A stretch of DNA of 64,000 bases from Psychrobacter proteolyticus (GCF_003350005.1 NZ_QLKS01000004.1:92022-156021); one strand, 5' to 3'. Shown: positions 39,552 through 49,830, counted from the stretch's first letter. The notes: generated from the letters alone by a model not told the origin. A program made the numbers and translations.

Positions 39552-40658
39552 TTATACGCAATGCTGAGCCAATACTTCTGACAGCAACTTATCATCGTAG
39601 TCATTGGTGAGCACCGCGCTACCTATTGATGTTAGCAAAATCAGACGAATTTGTCCGTGTTTCACTTTTTTATCATGACCCATCAAGTTTATGGCAGTTT
39701 GTACATCAATGGTAGGCGGTGTAGTCGGTAAGTTAGCTAGGGTCAAAATGTGCTTGATACGTGCAACCTCATCATAGCTCAACCAACCAATCTTTTGAGA
39801 CAACTCTGCAGCTTGCATCATGCCAGCAGCCACCGCTTCACCATGTAACCAATTACCATAACCTTCATGCGTTTCAATCACATGACCAAAAGTATGACCA
39901 AAGTTCAATAGCGCGCGCACACCTGATTCTCTTTCGTCTTGTGCCACTACGTCGGCTTTGTACTGACAGCAGCGCTTTACAGCTTCACCAAGTACTGCCA
40001 AATCAAGCGCCATCATTGCAGGCAAATTCACTTCAAGCCATGTTAAAAACGCCTCATCCATGATAAGCGCATATTTAATAATCTCGGCCACACCAGCCGA
40101 TAGCTCACGTGCAGGTAATGTTTTGAGCGTACTCATATCAGCAAGTACCATTTGCGGCTGCCAAAAAGCACCAATCATATTCTTACCTTGCGGATGATTG
40201 ATACCTGTTTTACCACCAACACTAGAATCTACTTGTGACAATAGCGTCGTTGGAATTTGAATAAAATTGACACCACGCATAAAGCTAGCAGCAGCAAAAC
40301 CAGTCATATCACCGATTACACCACCACCAAGAGCAATAAGTGTCACATCGCGATTGAAGTGATCTGTCATCAGTGCATCATAAATCTGATCAATACTTGC
40401 CTGATTTTTGTATTGTTCACCATCTGGCAGTACGCACACCTTTACCACAAACTGCTCTGCCAGCTCATCTTCTAATGCTTTTAAGTATAAAGGTGCAATT
40501 GTATCGTTGGTAACAATCAGTACCTGCCGACCGCTAATATAAGGCGCGATTTGCTTCGCCATACTACTATGTTCAGTCGCAGATTGTTCAGTAATGACGA
40601 TTGGATAATCATGACTTTGCGTATGAACTATTAGGCCATCATGAAACGGCATTACCAT
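39552..40658 (-). CDS. aroB: 3-dehydroquinate synthase
   Basis: AroB makes 3-dehydroquinate from DAHP with NAD+ and a metal ion, in the shikimate pathway. The family blocks are visible: LIALGGGVIGDMTGFAAASFMRG (about 98-120), PTTLLSQVDSSVGGKTGINHP (about 127-147) and NFGHTFGHVIETHEGYGNWLHGEAVA (about 249-274), with the metal-ligand His residues. The 368-residue length fits. AGGAG six bases before the ATG at 40658 fits. It lies 75 bp downstream of aroK and is probably co-transcribed with it. Confidence 0.97.
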   Translation of the reverse strand: MVMPFHDGLIVHTQSHDYPIVITEQSATEHSSMAKQIAPYISGRQVLIVTNDTIAPLYLKALEDELAEQFVVKVCVLPDGEQYKNQASIDQIYDALMTDHFNRDVTLIALGGGVIGDMTGFAAASFMRGVNFIQIPTTLLSQVDSSVGGKTGINHPQGKNMIGAFWQPQMVLADMSTLKTLPARELSAGVAEIIKYALIMDEAFLTWLEVNLPAMMALDLAVLGEAVKRCCQYKADVVAQDERESGVRALLNFGHTFGHVIETHEGYGNWLHGEAVAAGMMQAAELSQKIGWLSYDEVARIKHILTLANLPTTPPTIDVQTAINLMGHDKKVKHGQIRLILLTSIGSAVLTNDYDDKLLSEVLAQHCV

Positions 40659-40733
40659 GTGATACTCCTAAAGCATTTTCGATAAGGTAAAAGTAATTGA
40701 GTCTGCATATCAATCGTAGTTGCCAGTCTATTA

Positions 40734-41294
40734 CTAATCTTCTTGGTGCGCCGATGAGTCCGTAGTGCAGTCGACGAATGATTCTAGCTGCTGCATCAAT
40801 TGATTGACCATATGGCGTGGGTACGTGTGACCAGTAGGCATAATAATATGTGCGACTTGGCGATAGAGTGGATCGCGTGTGCTGTACAGATCTTGCAGTA
40901 TTTTTCTAGGATTAGGCTGCTGTAATAATGGTCGAGACTTGTCTTTAGAAGTACGTGCCAGCTGTACATCGACAGGTGCATTAAGATAAACGACGATGCC
41001 ACGCTGCTTTAGGAACTCTCGGTTTTCAGCACACATGACTGCACCGCCACCGGTCGCCAATACGATTTGAGAGTTTTGGGTCAATTCATCAATGGCACGC
41101 GTTTCACGCTCACGGAAGCCTACTTCACCCTCTTTGGCAAATATCCAAGCAATGTCGGCACCTGTCTGTGATTCAATATACCAATCACTGTCTACAAAAG
41201 TGCGACCTAACTGCTTGGCAAGCAGTTTTCCGATTGTCGTCTTCCCTGCTCCCATCGGACCCACTAAAAACACCGACGGTAATTCCTGCCCCAT
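40734..41294 (-). CDS. aroK: Shikimate kinase
   Basis: AroK phosphorylates shikimate with ATP. The P-loop GPMGAGKTTIGK is at residues 12-23, followed by DSDWYIESQTGADIAWIF, which holds the shikimate-contacting Asp residues, and by the GGG motif VLATGGGAVM near residue 80. The DKSRPLL Arg block is also intact. The 186-residue length is normal. The pilQ-aroK-aroB order is conserved in gammaproteobacteria. A terminator-like hairpin lies between pilQ and aroK, so part of the aro transcription probably starts downstream of it. Confidence 0.97.
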   Translation of the reverse strand: MGQELPSVFLVGPMGAGKTTIGKLLAKQLGRTFVDSDWYIESQTGADIAWIFAKEGEVGFRERETRAIDELTQNSQIVLATGGGAVMCAENREFLKQRGIVVYLNAPVDVQLARTSKDKSRPLLQQPNPRKILQDLYSTRDPLYRQVAHIIMPTGHTYPRHMVNQLMQQLESFVDCTTDSSAHQED

Positions 41295-41443
41295 AATACT
41301 TACTCAGCTAAATTAGGTATGATACAACGTCATGGTTATTCTGGCTAGTAATGAGCCGTGATTATTGTGAGTAAAATTTAGAGCACACCATTCATCGGTA
41401 TATACATAGATATTGCAACTCGAAAACTACTAATTTCGCGCAT

Positions 41444-41474
41444 AAAAAAGCAAGCACTATGGCTTGCTTTTTTT
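41444..41474. terminator. Terminator between pilQ and aroK
   Basis: AAAAAAGCAAGC (41444-41455) and GCTTGCTTTTTT (41462-41473) form a perfect stem with a six-base loop. It would end most pil operon transcription on the minus strand. Confidence 0.88.
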
Positions 41475-41497
41475 GATAAAAATCTTAACACCTAAGA

Positions 41498-43861
41498 TTA
41501 ATTTAAACGACTGATACCATCATTAATTAACTTTGGTGTCACAAAAATAAGTAATTCTTCTTTGTCATTGCTGCGTACGTCACGACGGAAGGCACGACCA
41601 ATATAAGGTAAATCTCCTAGGAAGGGCACCTTATCTACACCGTTGTTGGTACGATTTTTAAAGACACCGCCCAGCACAATGGTTTGTCCATCTTCAATGA
41701 TCACATTGGTTGAAATTGAGTCTTCAGAGATAGCCACCTGATTATTGATAATAGTGGGTGTACCATTGGTAATTACCAATTGTAGGCCGATCTTACCATC
41801 AGGCGTGATATTTGGCGTCGCTTCCAAGCTCAAAGCTGCCTCTTTGAAGCTGGTTGTAGTTGCGCCACTGGCCGATGCTTCTTGGTAAGGAATCTGCGTA
41901 CCCGATGATACTTTGGCTGTTTGTTTATCCGCTGTCAAAATCTTAGGTGTAGAAATAACTTCACCACGGTTATCTGCTTGCAAAGCTGACAACTCAAGAT
42001 CGAGCATAAAATCAGATATACCAAGCAAACCAAAGGCAATACGTCCAGCAGGGTTATCTACTCCCAAATCAACGTTTAAGTTATCAGGACGACTAATGTC
42101 ATAAGAAGGATAAGAGACTGTTTGACCATTTACCGTCGTCGTCTCTACATCAAAATCTTTCAAATCCCATAGCGTCTGATCGCTACCGCCAACCAATAAA
42201 CTACGGTTGTTGGCTGCACCATTTGACAAGATACCCCAGCGAACACCAATCTCTTTACTGAAGCTATCAGTTGCACTAACGATACGTGCTTCGATCATTA
42301 CCTGACGCACAGGAATATCAATTTTGCTGATTAGTTTGTGGATGTTTTCGATACTGTCTGCCACATCTTTAATAATGAGCGTATTGGTACGCTCATCAAC
42401 CGTTACCGTACCACGATTTGATAACAAGGTACTATTATCTTCGACACGATTTGATAGACCGCTACTATTGCTATTAGAGGAGCCGCCACCGCTACCTTGA
42501 GAAATAAGCGTTAAGACATCTTGTGCTTTTGCATAGCTTAAACGAATATATTCAGTACGTAAGGGTGCATAAGATTGAACCGCTTGCTGCGCTTCAAGCT
42601 CTCGTGCTTCTTGCTCAGCCAGCTCAGTAGATGGCGCAACCAAAATCACATTACCATTTTCACGCTTGCCTAGGTTTTTACTCTTTAAAATGATGTCAAG
42701 CGCTTGATCCCAAGGCACATTGATCAAACGTAGTGTCATATTACCAGTGACTGAGTCACTAGCCACAATATTCATCTCAGTAAACTGAGCCAAAATATCT
42801 AAAACGCTGCGGATTTCAACGTCCTGAAACTCCATAGATAGCGGCTCGCCACTATATACTCTTTCTTCCAATGTCGGCTCACGTAACAATTCAGGTTTCT
42901 TGATACTGATATTTAACTGGTTACCTGATTGGTAGGCTTGATACTCATAATCGTCATTCATGTTAATGGTAACGACGCCATTCTGTCCTTGGTTTTTAGT
43001 ATCAATACTACTGACAAGACCACTATTGATATTCAATCGACGTAGTAAGTTTCTAGGGACTGTACTACCTGTTAGACGTACAACAAGTTTATTGCCTTGG
43101 CGCTGTACGTCTACTGGAATAGCTTCGTTGGCAAGTACCATGCTGACATTGCCACCACCATCACTGCCTGCCGAAAAATTGACCGCACTTAAACCATCAT
43201 AACTATACTGCTTACTCACTTGCGCAGACGCAAGTTGAGGATTTAACAAAGGATTAACTCTGACCACCATCGTATCAGCTGGTACTTCGTTCTTCACGAC
43301 AACCTTGCTCGTAGTACGTACAGGTGCTACCGGTACAGTAGAGCTCTCAACAATAGGCGTAACGACTGCAGTCGTTGTCATACTATTATTGTTATTAAGT
43401 ACATCTTGAATCGGGTCGCTGGTAATGACGGGACGATTAGGATCAGTGATGGTCAGCAATAAATCATTGCCTTCAATCGCTGTCGTATAATTTCCTGATT
43501 CTTTTAAACCAACAATGAGGCGCGTGGTACTGTCACTACTTAGCGTAGTAACGTCATTAATCGCACCGATGTTGTATTCGTTAAAACGGCTAGCAAGCCC
43601 ATTCTGTACTTGTTCGAAATCTAGTACTAATCGACTAGGATCATCCAATTGATAAGCGGCTGGCAACACTGGCAATCCTGTAAACCCTAGACGCATTTGT
43701 GTCACTGCTGGCGCTGTCTGTACTACAGAAACATTATTGATGCGCTGAGCCGCGTGAGCATTACTAGTTACTGCCACCACACTGAGCGCCAATGCTGAAA
43801 CAGCAAAAGCAGAAGAAACACGGTTGCTCATTGTCCTTACCTTGTTATTGCGTACTGTCAT
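41498..43861 (-). CDS. pilQ: Type IV pilus secretin PilQ
   Basis: PilQ forms the outer-membrane ring through which type IV pili pass. The 787-residue protein has a signal peptide (MSNRVSSAFAVSALAL... ending SNAHA), AMIN-type beta modules, a secretin-N region with YIRLSYAKAQDVLTLIS, and the secretin core (VMIEARIVSATDSFSKEIGVRWG; IPYQEASASGATTTSFKEAALSLEATPNI; VLGGVFKN). The start at 43861 has GAGGAA six bases upstream; a second in-frame ATG at 43831 with AAGGACA also fits and would give a shorter n-region. It closes the pilMNOPQ operon, 27 bp after pilP. Confidence 0.96.
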   Translation of the reverse strand: MTVRNNKVRTMSNRVSSAFAVSALALSVVAVTSNAHAAQRINNVSVVQTAPAVTQMRLGFTGLPVLPAAYQLDDPSRLVLDFEQVQNGLASRFNEYNIGAINDVTTLSSDSTTRLIVGLKESGNYTTAIEGNDLLLTITDPNRPVITSDPIQDVLNNNNSMTTTAVVTPIVESSTVPVAPVRTTSKVVVKNEVPADTMVVRVNPLLNPQLASAQVSKQYSYDGLSAVNFSAGSDGGGNVSMVLANEAIPVDVQRQGNKLVVRLTGSTVPRNLLRRLNINSGLVSSIDTKNQGQNGVVTINMNDDYEYQAYQSGNQLNISIKKPELLREPTLEERVYSGEPLSMEFQDVEIRSVLDILAQFTEMNIVASDSVTGNMTLRLINVPWDQALDIILKSKNLGKRENGNVILVAPSTELAEQEARELEAQQAVQSYAPLRTEYIRLSYAKAQDVLTLISQGSGGGSSNSNSSGLSNRVEDNSTLLSNRGTVTVDERTNTLIIKDVADSIENIHKLISKIDIPVRQVMIEARIVSATDSFSKEIGVRWGILSNGAANNRSLLVGGSDQTLWDLKDFDVETTTVNGQTVSYPSYDISRPDNLNVDLGVDNPAGRIAFGLLGISDFMLDLELSALQADNRGEVISTPKILTADKQTAKVSSGTQIPYQEASASGATTTSFKEAALSLEATPNITPDGKIGLQLVITNGTPTIINNQVAISEDSISTNVIIEDGQTIVLGGVFKNRTNNGVDKVPFLGDLPYIGRAFRRDVRSNDKEELLIFVTPKLINDGISRLN

Positions 43862-43888
43862 TATTTGTTCCTCAAAAAATCGGCCGAC

Positions 43889-44422
43889 TTAGCTTATAGG
43901 GGATACTAGCGACTGGGGCTTTTCTACAAACCCTGCGCGGCTGTCTGGCACAATTTCAATCAAGTTAATCTGGGTCGGCGTGATTTCAACAATACGGCCA
44001 TCATTCAATCCAAGATAATTGCCTACTTTAACACTAGCAACTGAACCGTCAGGACGTTGTACCAAGGCATAACGCTGACCTTCAGGTGAAATAACGACCC
44101 CTCGGAAGATCAGTTGCGATAGCTCATACTGCTCAAGGGGCTCTTTTATACGTGTAATATCTGGGCGCACTCCATCGATAGAAGTTGTCGGACCTTCTAC
44201 ATTGACCAAACTCGGGGGTAAAAATGGGCTACGCTGTGAGCTTGCACTATAGACAAAATCTTCTACTAATTCAGCTTTGGGCGGTGGTTCGATAGGTTGA
44301 GCGGGCTGGTTACGGATGTCAGTCATCGCTTGCTCTGCCATACCGATGCGATCAGTACAGCCAGTCATAGATGTCGCTGCAATACCTAAAGCCAACAGGA
44401 TGGGCATTTTTTGCATGCTCAT
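43889..44422 (-). CDS. pilP: Type IV pilus assembly lipoprotein PilP
   Basis: PilP links the inner-membrane PilN/PilO pair to the periplasmic part of PilQ. The 177-residue protein has a signal peptide and lipobox MTGC, with the lipidated Cys at residue 22. A Pro-rich linker follows and then a C-terminal beta-sandwich starting with LEQYELSQLIFRGVV, with VKVGNYLGLNDGRIVEITPTQINL. Its start overlaps the pilO stop by one base (TAATG), as expected for translational coupling. Confidence 0.95.
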   Translation of the reverse strand: MSMQKMPILLALGIAATSMTGCTDRIGMAEQAMTDIRNQPAQPIEPPPKAELVEDFVYSASSQRSPFLPPSLVNVEGPTTSIDGVRPDITRIKEPLEQYELSQLIFRGVVISPEGQRYALVQRPDGSVASVKVGNYLGLNDGRIVEITPTQINLIEIVPDSRAGFVEKPQSLVSPIS

Positions 44423-45141
44423 TAGTTGCCTCCTGTATTTGCATCAGTTGCAACGGCTTCATCACCTTCAGGAGCCGCTTCTTTAGAGCGATAAGTCTTA
44501 GTTTGTAAGACTAAATTAAGCTCTGGCAAAACATCCAAAGTAGGCTGTGGATTGCTGACTTCAAAATCATGCATCGTAATAATTCGAGGAAGTGCGGCAA
44601 GACCACTGATAAAGCTACCAAACTGATGATACTCACCCAAAGCTGCGATACGAATTGGCTGCTCAATAAAGAACTCGTTTTCAATCTCAGGTTCTACTGA
44701 AATATCTTGAAAACGAATATTACTACCCACACCTGTCATATTGATACCTTCTACCAGCTCTGACACACGAGTATCTTTGGGTAACTGATCTAATAGAGTA
44801 TTAAACTCAGTTTCCATTTGAACCACTTGTGCTTGATAAGCTTTTAAGTGACGCGCGCGCGATTCTTTTTCACGGTAACTATCTAGCAAAGTCTGTTGCT
44901 GACTTTCAGCAGCGTTAATTTCATCGATCTTGCTACTTATCGGTAGTGCCCACGATAATGCTGCGATAAAGGCAATAATGAGACCGATCACTGTCACCTT
45001 AACAGGTACAGGCCAGCTACCGTAGTTTTCTGAATCTAATGACTCGAAGCTGCGGCGAAACTCATTCAGATCGAACGGTTTCCTTGTTTTTAGAGTACTT
45101 TTTTTGATTTTAATGAGATTTTTTTTTCGAACAAGCTTCAT
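44422..45141 (-). CDS. pilO: Type IV pilus inner-membrane protein PilO
   Basis: PilO is a bitopic inner-membrane protein that pairs with PilN and holds PilP. The 239-residue protein has a basic cytosolic N-terminus of about 45 residues, one membrane helix (about 48-67, VTVIGLIIAFIAALSWALPI), a coiled-coil stretch, and a ferredoxin-like periplasmic domain with ELVEGINMTGVGSNI and a C-terminal EEA/DANTGGN-type tail. The first five codons of pilO overlap pilN by four bases (ATGA). Confidence 0.95.
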   Translation of the reverse strand: MKLVRKKNLIKIKKSTLKTRKPFDLNEFRRSFESLDSENYGSWPVPVKVTVIGLIIAFIAALSWALPISSKIDEINAAESQQQTLLDSYREKESRARHLKAYQAQVVQMETEFNTLLDQLPKDTRVSELVEGINMTGVGSNIRFQDISVEPEIENEFFIEQPIRIAALGEYHQFGSFISGLAALPRIITMHDFEVSNPQPTLDVLPELNLVLQTKTYRSKEAAPEGDEAVATDANTGGN

Positions 45142-45785
45142 AACTCCCCTCCCAGACCGTCTTCAGCAGGGACAGGTGTCTCTGATTCCACTTTTGTCGT
45201 TACCACAAACTGTACATAACTGTCTTCAGGATACACTGGGCGTGGCTGTTCGCCAGTAGGGACAGTATTGTTCAATGGAGGGGCCGGCTCGTAAGCAGTA
45301 ATGTTCTGCTGGATATTACTAACTGCTGAATTACCCATCCATTTGCTACTATCTAAATTGCGAATCAAGCTCGACACAATATTTGGATTATCAGCAAGGC
45401 CGGTCAACGTTAAGGTGTCACCTTCACGTTTTAGATTGTTTAAATAGAGCGCAGGAGGAATGGCTCTAGCAAGATCATCCCACAAGCGTACTGGAACAGG
45501 ACGGCGACCCTGCAAGTCTTGAATGACTTGCATACGTGAAATAATATCTTCACGGCGCTGCTCTAAGCTGTCAATTTCAGTTAATGCAATATCTAAACGA
45601 GCATTTTCTCCTTCGATCAAGGCATTAGCATCAAGCTGCTCATCAAGCTCATTGTTAAAATAGCTCCACGAAGCAAAAGCCGTTAATAGCGTTAGCAATG
45701 TGATTGCTACTATTAGAGATATAAACTCTTTATTGCGGCGTTCGCGCTCTTCTTGTCGCCAAGGTAAAAGGTTAATACGAGCCAT
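45138..45785 (-). CDS. pilN: Type IV pilus inner-membrane protein PilN
   Basis: PilN binds cytosolic PilM through its N-terminal segment MARINLLPWRQEERE, where INLLPWR is the diagnostic PilM-binding motif. One membrane helix (about 22-43) and a periplasmic ferredoxin-like domain with a coiled coil follow, in 215 residues. It is coupled to pilM by a one-base overlap (TAATG) and to pilO by a four-base overlap. Confidence 0.95.
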   Translation of the reverse strand: MARINLLPWRQEERERRNKEFISLIVAITLLTLLTAFASWSYFNNELDEQLDANALIEGENARLDIALTEIDSLEQRREDIISRMQVIQDLQGRRPVPVRLWDDLARAIPPALYLNNLKREGDTLTLTGLADNPNIVSSLIRNLDSSKWMGNSAVSNIQQNITAYEPAPPLNNTVPTGEQPRPVYPEDSYVQFVVTTKVESETPVPAEDGLGGEL

Positions 45786-46849
45786 TAGTCAAAGCTCCTT
45801 AACGCAAGACCGCATGCCGCCATTAAGCTTGGCGCATCAACAGCCAACTGCCCATTATCGATACTCGGTGCGATCGTCATATTAGTAAATGGATTGGCAA
45901 TGCTGACAGTCACTCCTAATTTTTGTTGTGCCATGCCTGCGAGACCTGCAATAGAACTGCTTCCTCCTGCGAGCACCAGATGATCGATACTACTGTACTG
46001 ACTTGATGAAAAGTAAAACTGCAAAGAACGAGTGATTTGCTGAATAGTATTTTCTATAAAAGGATTTAGCACTTCAGGGTAATAGTCATCAGGCAAGATA
46101 CGTTCACGCTTACTAATAGTAGCCTCTTCTGCTGATAATCCATAACGATTTTGGATCGCTTCGGTTAATTGGATACCACCAAATAACTGCTCACGGCTAT
46201 AGATAAATTCTCCATTTTTAGCAATATAAAGTGTGGTTTGATTGTGCCCTATATCTACTAAAGCCACCAGCTCTGGCATACTTGGTAAACTGTCTACCAT
46301 TAATCCAAAGGCACGTTCGATAGCATGCGACTCGATATCCATCACTTTTGTTTGCAGTCCACCAAATGCTAAAGCATCAACACGCTGATCTACGTTTTCT
46401 GAGCGAGAGGCAGCTAGCAGAACCTGAACCATATCTTCACCAACCAATGATGGTCCCATGACTTCAAAGTCTAGATTGACATCTTCTAATGGGTAAGGCA
46501 CATATTGATCAGCATCCAAACGTATTTGAGCTTCGCGCTCAACATCGCTCAGTGCCATCTCCATGTCTATGATTTTAGTAATCACTGCAGAACCTGAGAC
46601 TGCTGCGGCTGCATTACTACCTGCTACTTGGCAGCGCCTAGCCAAACTCGCTATAATATTACCAGCCGCTTCTGTATCTACTAGAATTTTATCGACAACG
46701 ATTCCTTCCGGTAGTCGTTCTATACCATAAGATTTTAGATGAAACATGCCTTGTTGGCGCTGTATGTCAACCAACTTTACTGAGGTGGCACAAATATCCA
46801 CGCCAATCAACTGTCGACTTTTGGAAGTAAATAGCCTCACTAGCTCCAT
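45785..46849 (-). CDS. pilM: Type IV pilus actin-like protein PilM
   Basis: PilM is the cytosolic actin-like ATP-binding protein at the base of the pilus alignment complex. The 354-residue protein shows LIGVDICATSVKLVDIQ (phosphate loop 1), a second block VALVDIGHNQTTLYI (about 195-209) and the adenosine motif LVLAGGSSSIAGLAGMAQ (about 295-312). As the first gene it lies divergent from ponA with 184 bp between. The ATG has AAGG only one base upstream; a GTG three codons later would have better spacing, so the exact start is uncertain by three residues. Confidence 0.95.
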   Translation of the reverse strand: MELVRLFTSKSRQLIGVDICATSVKLVDIQRQQGMFHLKSYGIERLPEGIVVDKILVDTEAAGNIIASLARRCQVAGSNAAAAVSGSAVITKIIDMEMALSDVEREAQIRLDADQYVPYPLEDVNLDFEVMGPSLVGEDMVQVLLAASRSENVDQRVDALAFGGLQTKVMDIESHAIERAFGLMVDSLPSMPELVALVDIGHNQTTLYIAKNGEFIYSREQLFGGIQLTEAIQNRYGLSAEEATISKRERILPDDYYPEVLNPFIENTIQQITRSLQFYFSSSQYSSIDHLVLAGGSSSIAGLAGMAQQKLGVTVSIANPFTNMTIAPSIDNGQLAVDAPSLMAACGLALRSFD

Positions 46850-46964
46850 ACCTTATATTAAGTGTACAATTTAGTAGTTATTTGTAATAATTCAATACAA
46901 TACTTTACTTAATTGATAGATTCAAGCATTTAAAAATATATTAAGGCCAACTTACACATTTATC

Positions 46965-46994
46965 ATGACCTGCCTATTTTGTTCAATGTATAAT
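46965..46994 (+). promoter_or_regulatory. Candidate ponA promoter
   Basis: A perfect -10 hexamer TATAAT (46989-46994) is preceded after 18 bp by ATGACC (46965-46970), a four-of-six match to the -35 consensus. It lies 40 bp before the ponA start. Confidence 0.4.
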
Positions 46995-47033
46995 AATATT
47001 GTCTGCTACAAATTCTAACTAATAAGTCTTATT

Positions 47034-49670
47034 ATGGCCAAAAAAAATGCTACCGCTCGTCTCATTCGCTTTTTGGTGGGACTCTTTATCGCTTGCCTAG
47101 CATTGGCAGTTGTTCTAGCACTTGCTGTACCTATTGGTTTTTATGGAATGGCGATGTATTTGTCGCCGACCCTACCTAGTACGCAAGAGATTAAAACAGC
47201 TAAACTAGAAATGCCATTACAGATTTATAGTAGTGATGATAAATTGATTGGCCAATATGGCAATCGTTTATCTTTACCAGTTAGTTTTGACGAAATTCCT
47301 GAAGATTTAACCCATGCTTTTTTAGCAGCCGAAGATGCTTCTTTTTTTCAGCACAGCGGAATTAGTATTAAAGGTCTTGGTCGCGCTGTCACCGAGGCAG
47401 TCACTGACGATGATGGTCAGACGGGTGGCTCTACTATTACTATGCAGGTCGCTAAGAATTACTTCTTGAGTCCGGAACGTACTTTAAACCGCAAACTAAC
47501 AGAATTATTTTTAGCGCGTAAAATTGAAGACGAGCTGAGCAAAAATGATATTTTGACACTGTATGTCAATAAAATTTATTTAGGTGAAGGTGCTTATGGT
47601 ATCCGTGCTGCAGCTAAAAAATACTATAGCAAGTCGTTGGATAACCTAACTATTGCTGAAATGGCGATGTTAGCAGGTCTACCAAAAGCCCCCTCTAAAT
47701 ACAACCCTGTTGCCAATCCTAGTCGTGCATTGACTCGCCGTAATTGGATTGTTGGACGCATGCACGAGCTTGGCTATATTACCAAAGCTCAGTATGACGA
47801 AGCGGTCAACTCTCCTATAGGTATCAATCTATATAAAGAAAAGCTCGATGTAAATATGCCTTACTTGGCAGAAATGACGCGAGCTTCTTTAGTTGAACGC
47901 TATGGCGATCAAGTTATGCATGGTGGGTGGCGCGTACGTCTCACGGTGGATAGTGAAGCACAAACAGATGCAGAAGCAGCGATCGTGACAGGCTTGATTG
48001 CCTACGAGCATCGTCATGGTTGGCGTGGGGCTGAAGCAAATGATGAGCCTCTTGAAAACTTCCAACGCTACAGCAACATGTCTCCTGCTAAAGTAATTAA
48101 AGTCAACTCTCGTAGTTTTAAAGCAGTCCTGCAATCCGGTGAAGAAGTGACTGTTAACTGGTCTGGTATGAGTTGGGCACGTAAGTATATTTCTGCTGAC
48201 CGTATTGGTTATTACCCTAGTAATGCCAGTCAAGTCGTTAAGAAGAACGATATTGTTCGTGTGATACCTACGGCTAATGGCAACTGGCAATTAGGTCAAA
48301 TACCTAAAATTCAAGGAAGTTTGGTCTCGTTGAATCCAGAGACTGGTGCTGTAAATGCATTGGTCGGTGGCTTTGATTTTAACCACAGTAAGTTCAACCG
48401 CGCTCTACAAGGCTGGCGTCAACCTGGCTCAACCATTAAACCACTTGTTTATACGGCTGCTTTAGAAAAAGGTTATCGCCCAGATACCATAGTGTCTGAT
48501 AAAGCTATCCAAGTAGGTGACTGGAAACCCAAAAACTCTGATGAACGTTTTTTAGGTGATATCACTTTACGTCGTGGTTTATATTTGTCGCGTAACCTCG
48601 TATCTATTCGCTTGTTACAAGCTATCGGTATCTCAAGTACGCGCAACCTATTAGATGAATTTGGCCTTGATAAAGAAAAGCTGCCAACAACATTATCATT
48701 AGCACTTGGAGCCGGACAAGCCACACCGTTACAAATGGCCACGGCTTACTCAACTTTCGCGAATGGTGGTCATCGTGTCCAACCTTACTTTATTGAACAA
48801 ATTTACAATTATAAAAACGAGCTGTTGTTTCAGGCAAATCCACGTCAAGCATGTGCACTATGCTTTAACGAAAAACTTGAAAAGGTTAATAGCAGCTTAG
48901 TTGAAGAGTATGAGAAGTCAATTGAAGCGCTTGATGATAGTACTAATGAAATAACTACCGATAATTCATCATTAGAAGGTAATGATGATAGCGAAACAAC
49001 AGATAAAGAGCTTGATTTAAAGGTATATAACGCAGGTCCACAATCAGACCGCCTGAAAGCACCTGCCGTACAATATGTAAGAGCCAAACAAGCACCGCGT
49101 ATACTGCAACCTAGAGTCGCTTTTGAGATGGCCGATATACTACGCGATGTAGTCCAACGCGGTACAGCGGTAAGAGCAAAGGCATTAGGACGTGATGATA
49201 TCGGTGGCAAAACTGGTACTACCAATCAGGCCAAAGATGCATGGTTTGCAGGATTTCATCCTACCAATGCGACAGTAGTATGGATGGGATTCGATCAACC
49301 ATCTACTATGGGCCGCCGTGAATATGGTGGTGTGGCAGCACTGCCAGTCTGGATGGACTTTATGAAAGCTCAGCTGAAAGACACGCCAAGCCAATGGGTA
49401 TCTATCAACAATCGCTCAAAATCCAGAAAACAACAACAAAGCATCATAGAGATGACTGATGATGGCATCCTAGTTAACGATGATGCCAATAAATCAGCAA
49501 AACCAGTCAAGACTCAGACCCAGCAGCGTAAGCCTTCGGCTCCAGAGCCTACTGAAGAGACGAGCACTCCACCATCAACGAAACCAAGTAGCAATCGTCG
49601 TGGCGACAGCGTACCAGAAAATCCATTAACAGTGACACCCGTTGAAAGTATGCCACCGATGCCAAAGTGA
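47034..49670 (+). CDS. ponA: Class A penicillin-binding protein 1a
   Basis: This bifunctional enzyme polymerises and cross-links peptidoglycan. An N-terminal membrane helix (about residues 9-39) is followed by the glycosyltransferase domain with catalytic E100 in AAEDASFFQHSG and STITMQVAKN. The transpeptidase domain has the active Ser466 in GSTIK, SRN and K726 in GKTGTT. A long acidic insertion (about residues 615-665, DDSTNEITTDNSSLE and neighbours) and a Pro/Ser-rich C-terminal tail are extra. ponA divergent from pilMNOPQ is a conserved arrangement in gammaproteobacteria. At 878 residues it is slightly longer than E. coli PBP1a (850). Confidence 0.96.
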   Translation: MAKKNATARLIRFLVGLFIACLALAVVLALAVPIGFYGMAMYLSPTLPSTQEIKTAKLEMPLQIYSSDDKLIGQYGNRLSLPVSFDEIPEDLTHAFLAAEDASFFQHSGISIKGLGRAVTEAVTDDDGQTGGSTITMQVAKNYFLSPERTLNRKLTELFLARKIEDELSKNDILTLYVNKIYLGEGAYGIRAAAKKYYSKSLDNLTIAEMAMLAGLPKAPSKYNPVANPSRALTRRNWIVGRMHELGYITKAQYDEAVNSPIGINLYKEKLDVNMPYLAEMTRASLVERYGDQVMHGGWRVRLTVDSEAQTDAEAAIVTGLIAYEHRHGWRGAEANDEPLENFQRYSNMSPAKVIKVNSRSFKAVLQSGEEVTVNWSGMSWARKYISADRIGYYPSNASQVVKKNDIVRVIPTANGNWQLGQIPKIQGSLVSLNPETGAVNALVGGFDFNHSKFNRALQGWRQPGSTIKPLVYTAALEKGYRPDTIVSDKAIQVGDWKPKNSDERFLGDITLRRGLYLSRNLVSIRLLQAIGISSTRNLLDEFGLDKEKLPTTLSLALGAGQATPLQMATAYSTFANGGHRVQPYFIEQIYNYKNELLFQANPRQACALCFNEKLEKVNSSLVEEYEKSIEALDDSTNEITTDNSSLEGNDDSETTDKELDLKVYNAGPQSDRLKAPAVQYVRAKQAPRILQPRVAFEMADILRDVVQRGTAVRAKALGRDDIGGKTGTTNQAKDAWFAGFHPTNATVVWMGFDQPSTMGRREYGGVAALPVWMDFMKAQLKDTPSQWVSINNRSKSRKQQQSIIEMTDDGILVNDDANKSAKPVKTQTQQRKPSAPEPTEETSTPPSTKPSSNRRGDSVPENPLTVTPVESMPPMPK

Positions 49671-49697
49671 TAAACAAGACAGTTCTTAATTAATAAG

Positions 49698-49736
49698 AAA
49701 AAGGCTTATTCAGTAATGACTGGATAAGCCTTTTTT
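49698..49736. terminator. Bidirectional terminator after ponA
   Basis: A 17-bp stem, AAAAAGGCTTATTCAGT with ACTGGATAAGCCTTTTT, contains one G-U pair and has T-runs on either side. Confidence 0.9.
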
Positions 49737-49830
49737 ATGCGCTTTAGACTATGATCTACCCTACTTAATCATACTTTTAAATGGTTCAATAAATAGCGAT
49801 CACAGAATAAATCTTCTAGTTTACTTCCTA

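Noticed and set aside
47889..48290. 133-codon minus-strand open frame inside ponA
   Set aside because: It lies wholly within the transpeptidase/glycosyltransferase gene, which has intact family motifs in the other frame.
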